A DNA stretch of 34,014 nucleotides, from positions 1 through 34,014 of the IMG/VR virus record IMGVR_UViG_3300022745_000112. One strand, written 5' to 3'. The position numbers and the translations under genes were made by a program. The notes under the pieces were generated by a model. That model did no database searches. It was not told the DNA's origin and saw only the letters and a program-made list of their open reading frames with translations. Source of the stretch: a virus. Positions 21,721 through 28,518 of this stretch are shown here, one piece after another. Within the stretch, counting starts at the first letter, position 1. Each line of letters begins with the position of its first letter.

Positions 21721-22055
21721 GGCTGAGCCACCTTGCGAGACTTTGTGTCTTTATCTGCGATCCGATCGAGCATCGCTTCGTAAGTCTGCGACATCTCTTT
21801 GACTTGCTGCGTGTGGTGTTCCTCGATCTTCAACGCTCCGTCGAGAATCGCTTTCCGTTCTTCTGGAATCACCGCCGTCAGCCCGTACCAACCCAGGAAG
21901 CACAAGATTCCCAATTGAGCGAGAATCAAAATGTTGTTAAACGGCTGTCCCTTCGCCCAATCCATAATCCCTTTGGCCGCTTTATCAGAGACACCCATGC
22001 CAGTTTCCTCACTGCTACGCTGAACAAGGATTGCAGGCCACTCGACCCGCTTCAT
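21717..22055 (-). CDS. Small membrane protein with one span (112 aa)
   Basis: It begins in an ATGA overlap with the chaperone -1 frame stop. Residues 41-62 (NILILAQLGILCFLGWYGLTA) form one hydrophobic span. An extended charged helix follows (ERKAILDGALKIEEHHTQQV). The shape, one span plus a coiled coil, is compatible with an i-spanin or a membrane-bound assembly factor. No family recognised. It is the first gene of the accessory block. Confidence 0.6.
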   Translation of the reverse strand: MKRVEWPAILVQRSSEETGMGVSDKAAKGIMDWAKGQPFNNILILAQLGILCFLGWYGLTAVIPEERKAILDGALKIEEHHTQQVKEMSQTYEAMLDRIADKDTKSRKVAQP

Positions 22056-22687
22056 GATTGAGCTGTCTTCCCCCTCATTCGTCGTACCGGAATCGTCCCG
22101 TAGGCCGCTCGCATCAACTTCAGTTTAGCGTCTATCGCTTCAGACCCTTGAAGCGCTCCCGATGTGTGCTGTGATTGTTCAGCGACGTGCAACGGCGAGA
22201 TCAGTTGCCAATCGAGCGGTTCTTTCAACTGGCCTGCAAAGGTGCAGATGGCAGCGGCACAAGTGGCGTCTCGCTCGAAACTACCGCAGGCGCGTAATCG
22301 GAGCTGACGATAGGTGAGTCGGTCGTGGTCGGTGATGCAGGCGATTCCGGCGAGTCGTTCAATTTCGTCCCACCACTCGTCACGTCGCCGTCGTTCTGCT
22401 GTTGATAGAGTGACTCGATCGCCTTCGCCGCCTCTTCGACCGTCATCGTCGCCGGTTCGTTCAGCTTCAGGATGATCGGGCGATAGGCTTCCGGATTCAG
22501 GCCGAGATTCGCCGCCACCATCGCCAACTGGAATTGATCGTCGCTCAGCTTCTCGATGTTCAGGATCGCTTCCTGAGATTGGCGGTTGGCGATTTGAATG
22601 ATCCGTTTCCGGCAGACCGCCTCCGCTGGAATCCGGCCTCGGAAAAAATCCAAGACTTCCTCCGTCAAGGCAAGCGTTGCCACCCAC
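22052..22687 (-). CDS. -1 frame extension of the tail assembly chaperone (GT-like)
   Basis: This reading frame overlaps the chaperone gene in the -1 frame and continues beyond its stop. It has no good start of its own: GTG at 22687 has no ribosome site. It is open across the slip site at 22648-22642 and on to 22052. The first part is a hydrophilic Ser/Gly/Pro/Asp-rich stretch (PDSSGGGLPETDHSN) that may only be the shadow of the chaperone frame. The last 110 residues are protein-like (DEWWDEIERLAGIACITDHD, then LDWQLISPLHVAEQ). The stop overlaps the next gene (ATGA). This matches lambda G and GT, where a -1 shift makes a longer fusion. A product of about 316 residues would result. Confidence 0.6.
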   Translation of the reverse strand: MGGNACLDGGSLGFFPRPDSSGGGLPETDHSNRQPPISGSDPEHREAERRSIPVGDGGGESRPESGSLSPDHPEAERTGDDDGRRGGEGDRVTLSTAERRRRDEWWDEIERLAGIACITDHDRLTYRQLRLRACGSFERDATCAAAICTFAGQLKEPLDWQLISPLHVAEQSQHTSGALQGSEAIDAKLKLMRAAYGTIPVRRMRGKTAQS

Positions 22688-23004
22688 AGATCAGTTGTTT
22701 TCCACGGCTCAGCATTCGAGCCTTCGCCGATAAATTGAGCGAAGGAGACTTGCTCACGAACCGAGCTTGGCAACAGGGCATACATCAGATCGACCGCGAA
22801 CAACGGGAGTTCGAGCAGCCGATTGACTTGTTCGTTCAGCTTTTCGCCGTCGCTGTGCCCGAAGTCTTCAAACAGCTTGCGAGGCGTTGAGACACCGTCT
22901 TCGACAATCGTTTCGATTGTCACGCCGTTTTGCAGGCGTCGCACATCAGACAGAGTTAGCCCGATGTTGTAGGTCGTGCCGACTGAATTCCGAATCTCAC
23001 GCAT
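22225..23004 (-). CDS. Tail assembly chaperone, G-like (259 aa)
   Basis: The start ATG 23004 has GGGGGAG just upstream. The product has a beta-type N-terminus (NIGLTLSDVRRLQNGVTIET) and a helical middle (NEQVNRLLELPLFAVDLMYAL, then WVATLALTEEVLDFFRG). From about residue 200 it ends in a Ser/Pro/Thr-rich tail (SPESPASPTTTDS). It sits between the tail tube gene and the tape measure region, where lambda gpG lies. There it coats the tape measure during tail assembly and is found as G and, after a frameshift, GT. The C-terminal part overlaps the -1 frame product. The assignment rests on order, size and the -1 frame, not on a recognised motif. Confidence 0.65.
   Translation of the reverse strand: MREIRNSVGTTYNIGLTLSDVRRLQNGVTIETIVEDGVSTPRKLFEDFGHSDGEKLNEQVNRLLELPLFAVDLMYALLPSSVREQVSFAQFIGEGSNAEPWKTTDLWVATLALTEEVLDFFRGRIPAEAVCRKRIIQIANRQSQEAILNIEKLSDDQFQLAMVAANLGLNPEAYRPIILKLNEPATMTVEEAAKAIESLYQQQNDGDVTSGGTKLNDSPESPASPTTTDSPIVSSDYAPAVVSSETPLVPLPSAPLQAS
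22642..22648 (-). promoter_or_regulatory. Candidate -1 ribosomal slippery site T_TTT_TTC
   Basis: Reading the minus strand in the chaperone frame, GAT TTT TTC (codons 119-121) contains the canonical heptamer X_XXY_YYZ as T_TTT_TTC. It is the only such heptamer I found in the overlap of the two frames. A shift here joins the first 121 chaperone codons to the open -1 frame that ends at 22052. It lies earlier in the gene than usual, so the true slip may be elsewhere. Confidence 0.5.
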
Positions 23005-23134
23005 AGCTCCCCCATTGATAAAAACGACAGACCCGCAGTGAAAGGCGTGACTGCTTTGGGCGCTTGGGGGAGCAACTCCCTCCACCTTCACGCCCTTCGC
23101 TGCGAATCTGCCAGAATGAACAGATTTCAAACAT

Positions 23135-23168
23135 GCCCGCCGGATGCAGCGAACCACATCCGGCGGGC
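23135..23168 (-). terminator. Strong hairpin after the tail tube gene
   Basis: A perfect 12-bp inverted repeat, GCCCGCCGGATG (23135-23146) and CATCCGGCGGGC (23157-23168), with a 10-base loop. On the minus strand it follows the tube gene (ends 23187) by 18 bases and is followed by ATGTTTG, a weak T stretch. It would act as a terminator, attenuator or 3'-end protector between the tube gene and the chaperone. Confidence 0.75.
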
Positions 23169-23186
23169 GCTCCCAAGGTTTTGCGA

Positions 23187-23693
23187 TTAGTCGATGACCA
23201 GCTCTTCGATCGTGTTGCCGTCTGCATCGCCAAGACCTGGCACGAATTCCACATCCGCCTGGATAACATCCTTGCCGTGCTTTTCGTCGAACTGTTTTAC
23301 AGTTGCCCACATCATGAATCCGCGAGCGAGACTGGTGATATCACCGTCAACTTCAGCGACGAGGATTTGATCGCCGAGCGTTGCCGCTTGGCACCGCGCT
23401 AAGATTGCCGACCAAACAGAATCGGGGACGTTTGTCGCAACGCCATCGATCGTGCGAGTGATCTTCCCTTTAATATCCGGCTTGTAACCGGAGACCGCTT
23501 CCATCGTCAGGCCGCGGCCCATGCGAGGATTTACCTCAGTCGTCTCAATACCTCGACCAACATCCCCCTCCTCAAACATACCGACTTCGGTCCAGACAGG
23601 CGTCGTGAAATCCGCAGTGCCAGCGGCGCGAAGATCGACATACAACCGACACTTTTTCCCTGGCGTTGTGACCAATGGCTTGGCAACAGTCAT
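23187..23693 (-). CDS. Major tail tube-like protein (168 aa)
   Basis: Size, position and composition fit a siphovirus tail tube subunit. It is beta-rich, with a Gly/Thr-rich segment (VGMFEEGDVGRGIETTEVN), an acidic C-terminus (LGDADGNTIEELVID), and a probable core strand pattern (KPDIKGKITRTIDGVAT). It lies after the completion protein gene and before the chaperone, as the lambda V gene does. No motif diagnostic of a family is visible. A strong hairpin follows the gene. High expression would be expected of a tube subunit. Confidence 0.65.
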   Translation of the reverse strand: MTVAKPLVTTPGKKCRLYVDLRAAGTADFTTPVWTEVGMFEEGDVGRGIETTEVNPRMGRGLTMEAVSGYKPDIKGKITRTIDGVATNVPDSVWSAILARCQAATLGDQILVAEVDGDITSLARGFMMWATVKQFDEKHGKDVIQADVEFVPGLGDADGNTIEELVID

Positions 23694-23703
23694 GACATTC
23701 TCC

Positions 23704-24165
23704 TTACGTAACCATCGCCATCAGTGAGGCGACTTGGGGTAACTCGGACTTGAAAGCCGGGAGCATGAACGGGCGAGCCCGCACATACACTCGGCGACGT
23801 TTTCGAGCGGCTCCCCCAGCCGACTCCGTGATCGTGGACATGCCCCCTTGTTCCAAGGCGGCTAATTCTTCACCAGTCTTATTGCCAAACAACGTGGGAC
23901 CGATCACCACGCTTCGACGACTCGGATCAGCCGAGAAGTAGATTTGTTTTCGCAGCCGGTCGGTGTGCCCTTTGGGAGCTTCCCCCGGCTGACTGTTTTC
24001 GTTCTTGCGACTGATCTTGATTGAGGACTTCGCCCGTTGCCGGACAAACGCCCCAAATCGAGACAACATCGACCGTTCTTTTCTGGTCATCATCCGCAGC
24101 ACGGCGGGACGATCGAAGAACAACGCCTTGGCGTCTTTCAATCGCATCCCAAACGTGACCGCCAT
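23704..24165 (-). CDS. HK97 gp10-like tail completion or connector protein
   Basis: The 153-residue protein has the marks of the HK97-gp10 family: basic helical N-terminus (RSMLSRFGAFVRQRAKSSIK), then GEAPKGHTDRLRKQI, the beta part RSVVIGPTLFG, and the C-terminal ARPFMLPAFKSELP. Members form or complete the head-tail joint. It follows a 63-residue gene by two bases and is ten bases before the tube gene. Basic charge at the N-terminus is typical. Start at 24165 is the only good choice. Confidence 0.8.
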   Translation of the reverse strand: MAVTFGMRLKDAKALFFDRPAVLRMMTRKERSMLSRFGAFVRQRAKSSIKISRKNENSQPGEAPKGHTDRLRKQIYFSADPSRRSVVIGPTLFGNKTGEELAALEQGGMSTITESAGGAARKRRRVYVRARPFMLPAFKSELPQVASLMAMVT

Positions 24166-24167
24166 GA

Positions 24168-24359
24168 TCAGCCCTCGTGACGCTCAAACTCGATCAACGC
24201 CGTGTCTTCGTGAACCTCTGGCGTCGGTGCGACAATCTCCGCTTCGCTGTGCGTAGCGTTGACGACCACATCCGGAGCGGGATCAACGACCGGAACGATT
24301 GCGTTCTCCCTTGCCGCCGCCATTCGCTGTGCTCGATTTTCCCAAAATTTTGATGTCAT
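24168..24359 (-). CDS. Small unknown head-tail region protein (63 aa)
   Basis: ATG 24359 overlaps the preceding stop (ATGA). The sequence has a basic N-terminus (MTSKFWENRAQRMAAARENA), a Val/Pro-rich middle (IVPVVDPAPDVVVNAT) and an acidic C-terminus. It is short and probably unstructured. The overlap and its place in a compact head-tail block are the evidence that it is translated. No function can be given. Confidence 0.55.
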   Translation of the reverse strand: MTSKFWENRAQRMAAARENAIVPVVDPAPDVVVNATHSEAEIVAPTPEVHEDTALIEFERHEG

Positions 24360-24892
24360 GCTGTTGGAAACTCCGCTGCATAATGAAGAAGAATCACCGA
24401 CTCAAACTGCCGTCGCTCTTTCAGTCCCGCCGGATTGAAGATCAACCCATCCGGGTTCGAGCGATCGCGATGAGTCCATTTCACAAACCGAGGCGATCCA
24501 GAACCGCCCGGAAAACAGTTGTCTCGCCGAGCCACCAACTGCGCGATCAGTTCGACGATTTCCGTCAAGGCGTCGCTCACTGCAAGTAATTCATTTTCGT
24601 CGGCGTCAATGGATTCGCCGTCCATCTCCGTCGGCTTGCACGCTCGCAAAATGGCCACCGGAATGACGTAGTTCACTCCATAGGTAATGCGAGCTTGCTC
24701 ATTGGCCCCTTCGGTTCCGTGCGTCGCCACTCGAATCCGAATCAGCCCTGTATCGTCGTTGAACTTCCATTGCTTGATGAAGGGGACTCGCTTGACGTGA
24801 AACGGTATTCCGGCCCCAAAGTCTTCCGCATCGACCGCCTGTTGAATCAGGTCGGTGATGCCGGTTGCCAGATTGATCACCGTCGCCGTCAT
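24356..24892 (-). CDS. Probable tail terminator or neck protein (178 aa)
   Basis: ATG 24892 is chosen, with GAGGGG upstream, over a longer frame that runs into a repeat. The N-terminus (TATVINLATGITDLIQQAV) and the beta segment TGLIRIRVATHG fit the family of head-tail and tail-terminator proteins, which have a similar position, although I see no diagnostic motif. It is followed by the small gene above in an ATGA overlap and preceded by a family A repeat. A role in the head-tail joint is inferred from context. Confidence 0.55.
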   Translation of the reverse strand: MTATVINLATGITDLIQQAVDAEDFGAGIPFHVKRVPFIKQWKFNDDTGLIRIRVATHGTEGANEQARITYGVNYVIPVAILRACKPTEMDGESIDADENELLAVSDALTEIVELIAQLVARRDNCFPGGSGSPRFVKWTHRDRSNPDGLIFNPAGLKERRQFESVILLHYAAEFPTA

Positions 24893-24902
24893 TGAGCCCC
24901 TC

Positions 24903-24960
24903 GCTCGTAGTGACCGCATTCATGCAGTCGAGTCATCAACCCGATGAATCGGGTCACTAC
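24903..24960. repeat. Family A double-hairpin repeat, copy 5
   Basis: The start GCTCGTAGTGACCGCATTC at 24903 and the mirrored end CGGGTCACTAC at 24960 are visible. Both small palindromes are present, GCATTCATGC and CCCGATGAATCGGG. It fills the gap between the connector gene (ends 24969) and the neck gene start (24892), with the ribosome site GAGGGG of the latter adjoining its left end. Confidence 0.85.
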
Positions 24961-24968
24961 AAACTGAC

Positions 24969-25331
24969 CTACAGATCCACCAATTGCTTGCAAAACACTC
25001 GATACCACAAACCCGATCGCGTCGGCACGTAGCAGTAGCCACCGCTGCTGTTATTCACTTCCAAAGTGATCACCACTCCCGCCGCGTCGGTATAAACCAG
25101 GCGAGCCCCCACGTGAGGGACGCCGTAATCACACAAGTCACCAGGAACGAGCAACACATGCCGCTCGTAACTGGCCGTCTCCACCCCTTCGGCATCCATC
25201 GCCTTTTGATCTTTGCGCGAAGGAATGATCCGCACATTCTTCGTTGGCCCAATCGATTCTCGATAAGTCGCCGGAGTCGTTTCCTCAAGCAGCCTGTCGC
25301 GCAATTGCAGCAATGAACTGTGCAGTGACAT
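24969..25331 (-). CDS. Probable head-tail connector or head closure protein (120 aa)
   Basis: The protein starts with an amphipathic helix (MSLHSSLLQLRDRLLEETTP) and continues as a beta-type fold (RHVLLVPGDLCDYGVPHVG, VITLEVNNSSGGYCYVPTR). The fold order, size and location after the cement protein and before the neck genes fit head closure proteins, although no diagnostic motif is seen. The start has a poor ribosome site. Upstream lies a gap of 124 bases with a hairpin. Confidence 0.55.
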   Translation of the reverse strand: MSLHSSLLQLRDRLLEETTPATYRESIGPTKNVRIIPSRKDQKAMDAEGVETASYERHVLLVPGDLCDYGVPHVGARLVYTDAAGVVITLEVNNSSGGYCYVPTRSGLWYRVFCKQLVDL

Positions 25332-25354
25332 ACTTGATTGACCCGGAACTAAAG

Positions 25355-25381
25355 ACTGGCCGAGAGTCCTTCTCAGCCAGT
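25355..25381 (-). terminator. Hairpin after the cement protein gene
   Basis: ACTGGC (25355-25360) pairs with GCCAGT (25376-25381), and the inner GAGA with TCTC adds four base pairs. On the minus strand TTTAGTTCC follows a few bases later, a weak T stretch. It lies between the cement gene (ends 25456) and the connector gene start, so it could weaken read-through or protect a 3' end. Confidence 0.5.
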
Positions 25382-25455
25382 GGTCATGTGAGGTTGCGTC
25401 CTTGCCGAAAGCCTCATGCCTTCACCTCGCGACGGATTCCCGTCCAGAAGTTCGA

Positions 25456-26163
25456 TTACGCCTCAACGGTCCAAGTCCCGCTGTACCCAAACGCAGACCA
25501 TTGACCAGCTTTCGTGCATTCAATGGCAATCGTTTCGCCATCCGCATCAGCCGTGATGTACTTGCCAGCCGCTTGTTGCACGCCGGTTGCCGGGAGGCAG
25601 ATGGTTTCGGTGCCGTTCGGATCGAGCCGCAATTCTTGAGCGGCACCGACTCGGAAACGATTCCTCATGCCCACCTTCGCCGCAGGCAACGCGAACGTGA
25701 CCGTTCCGGAGGCACCGACAGTCGTGAAGGTCTTGCCGTTGTCTGCTGGCAGCACCGTGTAGTTCGCCGTCTTGGCGACGACTTCAGAGACTCCCCCTTC
25801 AGTCGGTTGGACGTGAGCGAAGTAAACGATCGTGTCACCCGCCGCCGCCGGTCGAGTCACAATGCCGAGCAACTTCGCCCCGGTCGTGTAACTGACACCG
25901 TTGCCGGTTGCCGTGACGACATACAACTTGTCGCCAGCCGAAAACGCCTCAACATCCGCGACTTTCGGAGCGGAATAGATTCCACCGCAGATTGCCGGAT
26001 GATTGGGGTCGCCGCGAGTGATGTCCGCCGCGAGATAGTCACAGTGCTGAATCAACACGCCATTGCCAAACGCAATGGCATCGCCCGCCGCACGCACCGC
26101 CGCGTCGGCGGCATCCGAGGTAATACGAATCGTTTCGTATTCACCGGAAACAAACTTAATCAT
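25456..26163 (-). CDS. DUF2190-type capsid cement/decoration protein with added C-terminal domain
   Basis: ATG 26163 has GGGAG upstream and is preferred to a longer frame. The first 115 residues match DUF2190 capsid cement proteins: ITSDAADAAVRAAGDAIAFG, then KVADVEAFSAGDKLYVVTAT, then LLGIVTRPAAAGDTIVYFA. These coat and stabilise capsids. A second part (about 125-235) is a beta-type domain (ANYTVLPADNGKTFTTVGAS) seen in phage decoration and fibre proteins. The total, 235 residues, is about twice the usual DUF2190 length. It follows the capsid gene across a strong terminator hairpin. The match to DUF2190 is good; the C-terminal part might be surface-exposed. Confidence 0.8.
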   Translation of the reverse strand: MIKFVSGEYETIRITSDAADAAVRAAGDAIAFGNGVLIQHCDYLAADITRGDPNHPAICGGIYSAPKVADVEAFSAGDKLYVVTATGNGVSYTTGAKLLGIVTRPAAAGDTIVYFAHVQPTEGGVSEVVAKTANYTVLPADNGKTFTTVGASGTVTFALPAAKVGMRNRFRVGAAQELRLDPNGTETICLPATGVQQAAGKYITADADGETIAIECTKAGQWSAFGYSGTWTVEA

Positions 26164-26209
26164 GATCAACTCCCAAAAGAGTGTTATTTGGTCGCAACAA
26201 GACAATCAG

Positions 26210-26242
26210 AAAACGATCCCGGATCACACCGATCCGGGATCG
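26210..26242 (-). terminator. Rho-independent terminator after the capsid gene
   Basis: Perfect 12-bp inverted repeat: CGATCCCGGATC (26214-26225) and GATCCGGGATCG (26231-26242), loop 5 bases. On the minus strand the stem is directly followed by TTTTCTGATTG. It lies between the capsid gene (ends 26251) and the cement protein start (26163). This is the clearest intrinsic terminator in the window; it would split transcripts so that capsid RNA exceeds that of later genes. Confidence 0.85.
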
Positions 26243-26250
26243 CAGTGTGA

Positions 26251-28518
26251 CTACGCGGCACCCTTCGATTTGAAGATGCCGTAAGACTCGGCATAGCCCA
26301 CGCCGAAATCACCAAAGATTCGCATTTGACAACCGAGAACATCGAACTCGGCATCCCATGACCCGACCCCTTGAACTTCGAGGTACGGAGTTCGGCGACC
26401 ATTCAAGAAGCCGACAATTTGCGACGGCAACTTGTTCGGGTCAGCCTGCAAGAACCACTGCGTATCCGACTGACCGGACATTGCGGCACCCGTCTCTTGC
26501 AACCGCAACGCGGTATTCGACAGGTATGGACTCGCGACCACTTCCAGCAACCCGACATAAGGATTGTTCGGGAACTGCAAGTTGGTGTTCTTGGTCGCCG
26601 CCGGTTGAATGGTGGCGTTCTTGTAGATTTCGTCGGCAGTCACCTTCAGCGGGATTCCGCAGACGATGTACTTCGGAGCTGCCGTAATCGGACGCCCGTT
26701 GATCACCTTATTACCCCAATAGGTGTAAGCCGATTTCAACGCCGCGATATCCAGAGCAGTCGCAGAACCTTCCATGTAGTTCTGATTGGTGCCGCTGGTG
26801 ACGAAGTCATTGCGGTTGATGTACGAGTTGAAGAATTCCTCCTCAATGCTCGTCGCAAACAACTCACCCATCAGGCCAGGGACTTCACTGAAAACGGAAA
26901 GGTCATCATTGACGTAATCCGTGCGAGTGATCCCCAGGATTCCACCGCGAGTCGCCAGACTGTAGGTGAAAGCCGAATCGCCGAGCGTTAAGTTTTGCAA
27001 CTTGCCGTCACGTCCGACTTTCTTCAAACCATCCGCTCCCATCAGGAATCGAATCGTCGTGTTTTGCTTAAAGTCATTGACCGACTTCACCGTGGCCAGC
27101 TTCGGCCACGCGACTTCGACACCCTCAAACTTCGGGAGCATCGACTTGTTGGCGATGTTGCCGAGCACATACGGCAGCGAGAACATGCTCGCCCCTTCGG
27201 CTCGCAGTTGCTGACTCGCTTCACGAGCCAGCGACAACATGCCAAGTCCGCCGTGAGCCCCGCGATATTCACGCCCCGCCGCTCGAATCACGTCGGCACA
27301 CAGATCGTGTAGACTGTAGCCCCGGAAGTCCTCCGACATCGCCTTGTTCATTACCTCTTCGGCACGATCTTTACTCATACCGCGAGCGACGTGAGCTTCC
27401 GGCATCCCCGCCGTGATCGCCAACGCACAAGCAATGACTTCGGCCTGCACATCGTCAATCCGAGTTCGTCCGCCGTTGGCCTTCAAAGCCGCAGGCCGAT
27501 GCTTCTGGACCAGATTCAATTCCAGCTTGTCGAGCGACGTTTGATCGTCGTCGATCGCCGCTTCGATCATCCCATCCAGTTCCGCTTGGAGCTTGATGTC
27601 ATCGGTCTTGTATTTCACTCGCAAGCCGTCAATGCGAGCCAATCGCCGAGACGTGTTGCGATAGGTCGCTTTCAACTCACTGGCCAAATCCTGACCCATC
27701 GACGCACCGTCGCCACCCTTTGCCTTGATGAACGCAGTTCCGCGTTTCTTCGGCGGGGGAGCAGTTTCCTCGTCGTCATCTCCTTCCAGATCGTCGCTGC
27801 TCGCCAACGCCGCGATTTCCGCGTCGTACTGCGCCCGCAGGACTTTGACCTGACGACCTTTCAATTGATCCTCAGCGGGACACTCGTTTTCTTCCAGCCA
27901 TTGCGCGAAAGTCTTCACAGACAGTTCCTCCCTATAAAGAGCCGCCGCGATGGTGGCAGACGTTTTCGTGTCCGCTCCGATCGGAACAAAGCTCACTTCG
28001 ACCAACTCCATGTCTCGCGCGACGTACAAGGGACCGGACCAATTCCGACCATTCACCTTTGCCGCGTCCCCCTTCTCCACAAACTCGTAACGCCCCTTCA
28101 CACCGCGATTCGCACCGACCGACAATTGCCACGGGAAATTGTTCTTCCCGACCGCAACCACCTCTTTCGCCGCATCAGAGACGCCGCTGATCACACCGTC
28201 CTTGATGCGTACCCGCTGAGCCGAGATTTCCGGCACGGCATGACCGACGATTTGTTCGGGATCATGCTGTTTCAGCAGCGGGATTTGTGCGTTCGTCTTC
28301 AACGTCTCCAGATCAATCACAATTGGGAACGACGAGAAACCTTGTCGTAACAATCCGCCCGTGTAGGCCGTCCCTTGGCATGTCGGCAGACCGACCGATT
28401 CACCGTCCGCCGCTTGAATCTCCGCCAGCGAGATCGCACCCGCTTGCAGAAACAGCGTGTTCGGCGGAACGTTCCGCTCGGCAGTCCGTCGTGTTCGATT
28501 GGCAGTTCTTCCGGCCAT
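26251..28518 (-). CDS. Prohead protease fused to major capsid protein
   Basis: The 755-residue protein has three parts. Residues about 20-200 resemble the HK97-type prohead protease: LLKQHDPEQIVGHA with His85, then QLSVGANRG with Ser133, and ELVEVSFVPIGAD with Ser176. His and one of the Ser residues would be catalytic. Residues about 200-345 form a charged, helical region (acidic GDDDEETAPPPKKRG near 225) that could be a scaffold or delta domain. Residues about 370-755 are the capsid protein of the Mu gpT-like/HK97 fold (SLATRGGILGITRTDYVND, then SYINRNDFVTSGTNQNYM, then FDVLGCQMRIFGDFGVGYAES). GGGAGGT precedes the ATG and one base overlaps the portal stop. Normally protease and capsid are separate genes. 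Self-cleavage would release the capsid subunit. Confidence 0.88.
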   Translation of the reverse strand: MAGRTANRTRRTAERNVPPNTLFLQAGAISLAEIQAADGESVGLPTCQGTAYTGGLLRQGFSSFPIVIDLETLKTNAQIPLLKQHDPEQIVGHAVPEISAQRVRIKDGVISGVSDAAKEVVAVGKNNFPWQLSVGANRGVKGRYEFVEKGDAAKVNGRNWSGPLYVARDMELVEVSFVPIGADTKTSATIAAALYREELSVKTFAQWLEENECPAEDQLKGRQVKVLRAQYDAEIAALASSDDLEGDDDEETAPPPKKRGTAFIKAKGGDGASMGQDLASELKATYRNTSRRLARIDGLRVKYKTDDIKLQAELDGMIEAAIDDDQTSLDKLELNLVQKHRPAALKANGGRTRIDDVQAEVIACALAITAGMPEAHVARGMSKDRAEEVMNKAMSEDFRGYSLHDLCADVIRAAGREYRGAHGGLGMLSLAREASQQLRAEGASMFSLPYVLGNIANKSMLPKFEGVEVAWPKLATVKSVNDFKQNTTIRFLMGADGLKKVGRDGKLQNLTLGDSAFTYSLATRGGILGITRTDYVNDDLSVFSEVPGLMGELFATSIEEEFFNSYINRNDFVTSGTNQNYMEGSATALDIAALKSAYTYWGNKVINGRPITAAPKYIVCGIPLKVTADEIYKNATIQPAATKNTNLQFPNNPYVGLLEVVASPYLSNTALRLQETGAAMSGQSDTQWFLQADPNKLPSQIVGFLNGRRTPYLEVQGVGSWDAEFDVLGCQMRIFGDFGVGYAESYGIFKSKGAA

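Noticed and set aside
20439-22055. Lysis cassette (holin, spanins, endolysin)
   Set aside because: Membrane and lipoprotein genes are present, but there is no muralytic enzyme, and the papain-like gene is not a known lysin type. The idea is only kept as an alternative in the entries.
25402-28350. Long plus-strand frames opposite the cement and capsid genes
   Set aside because: Arg-rich composition without motifs and antisense to identified virion genes.
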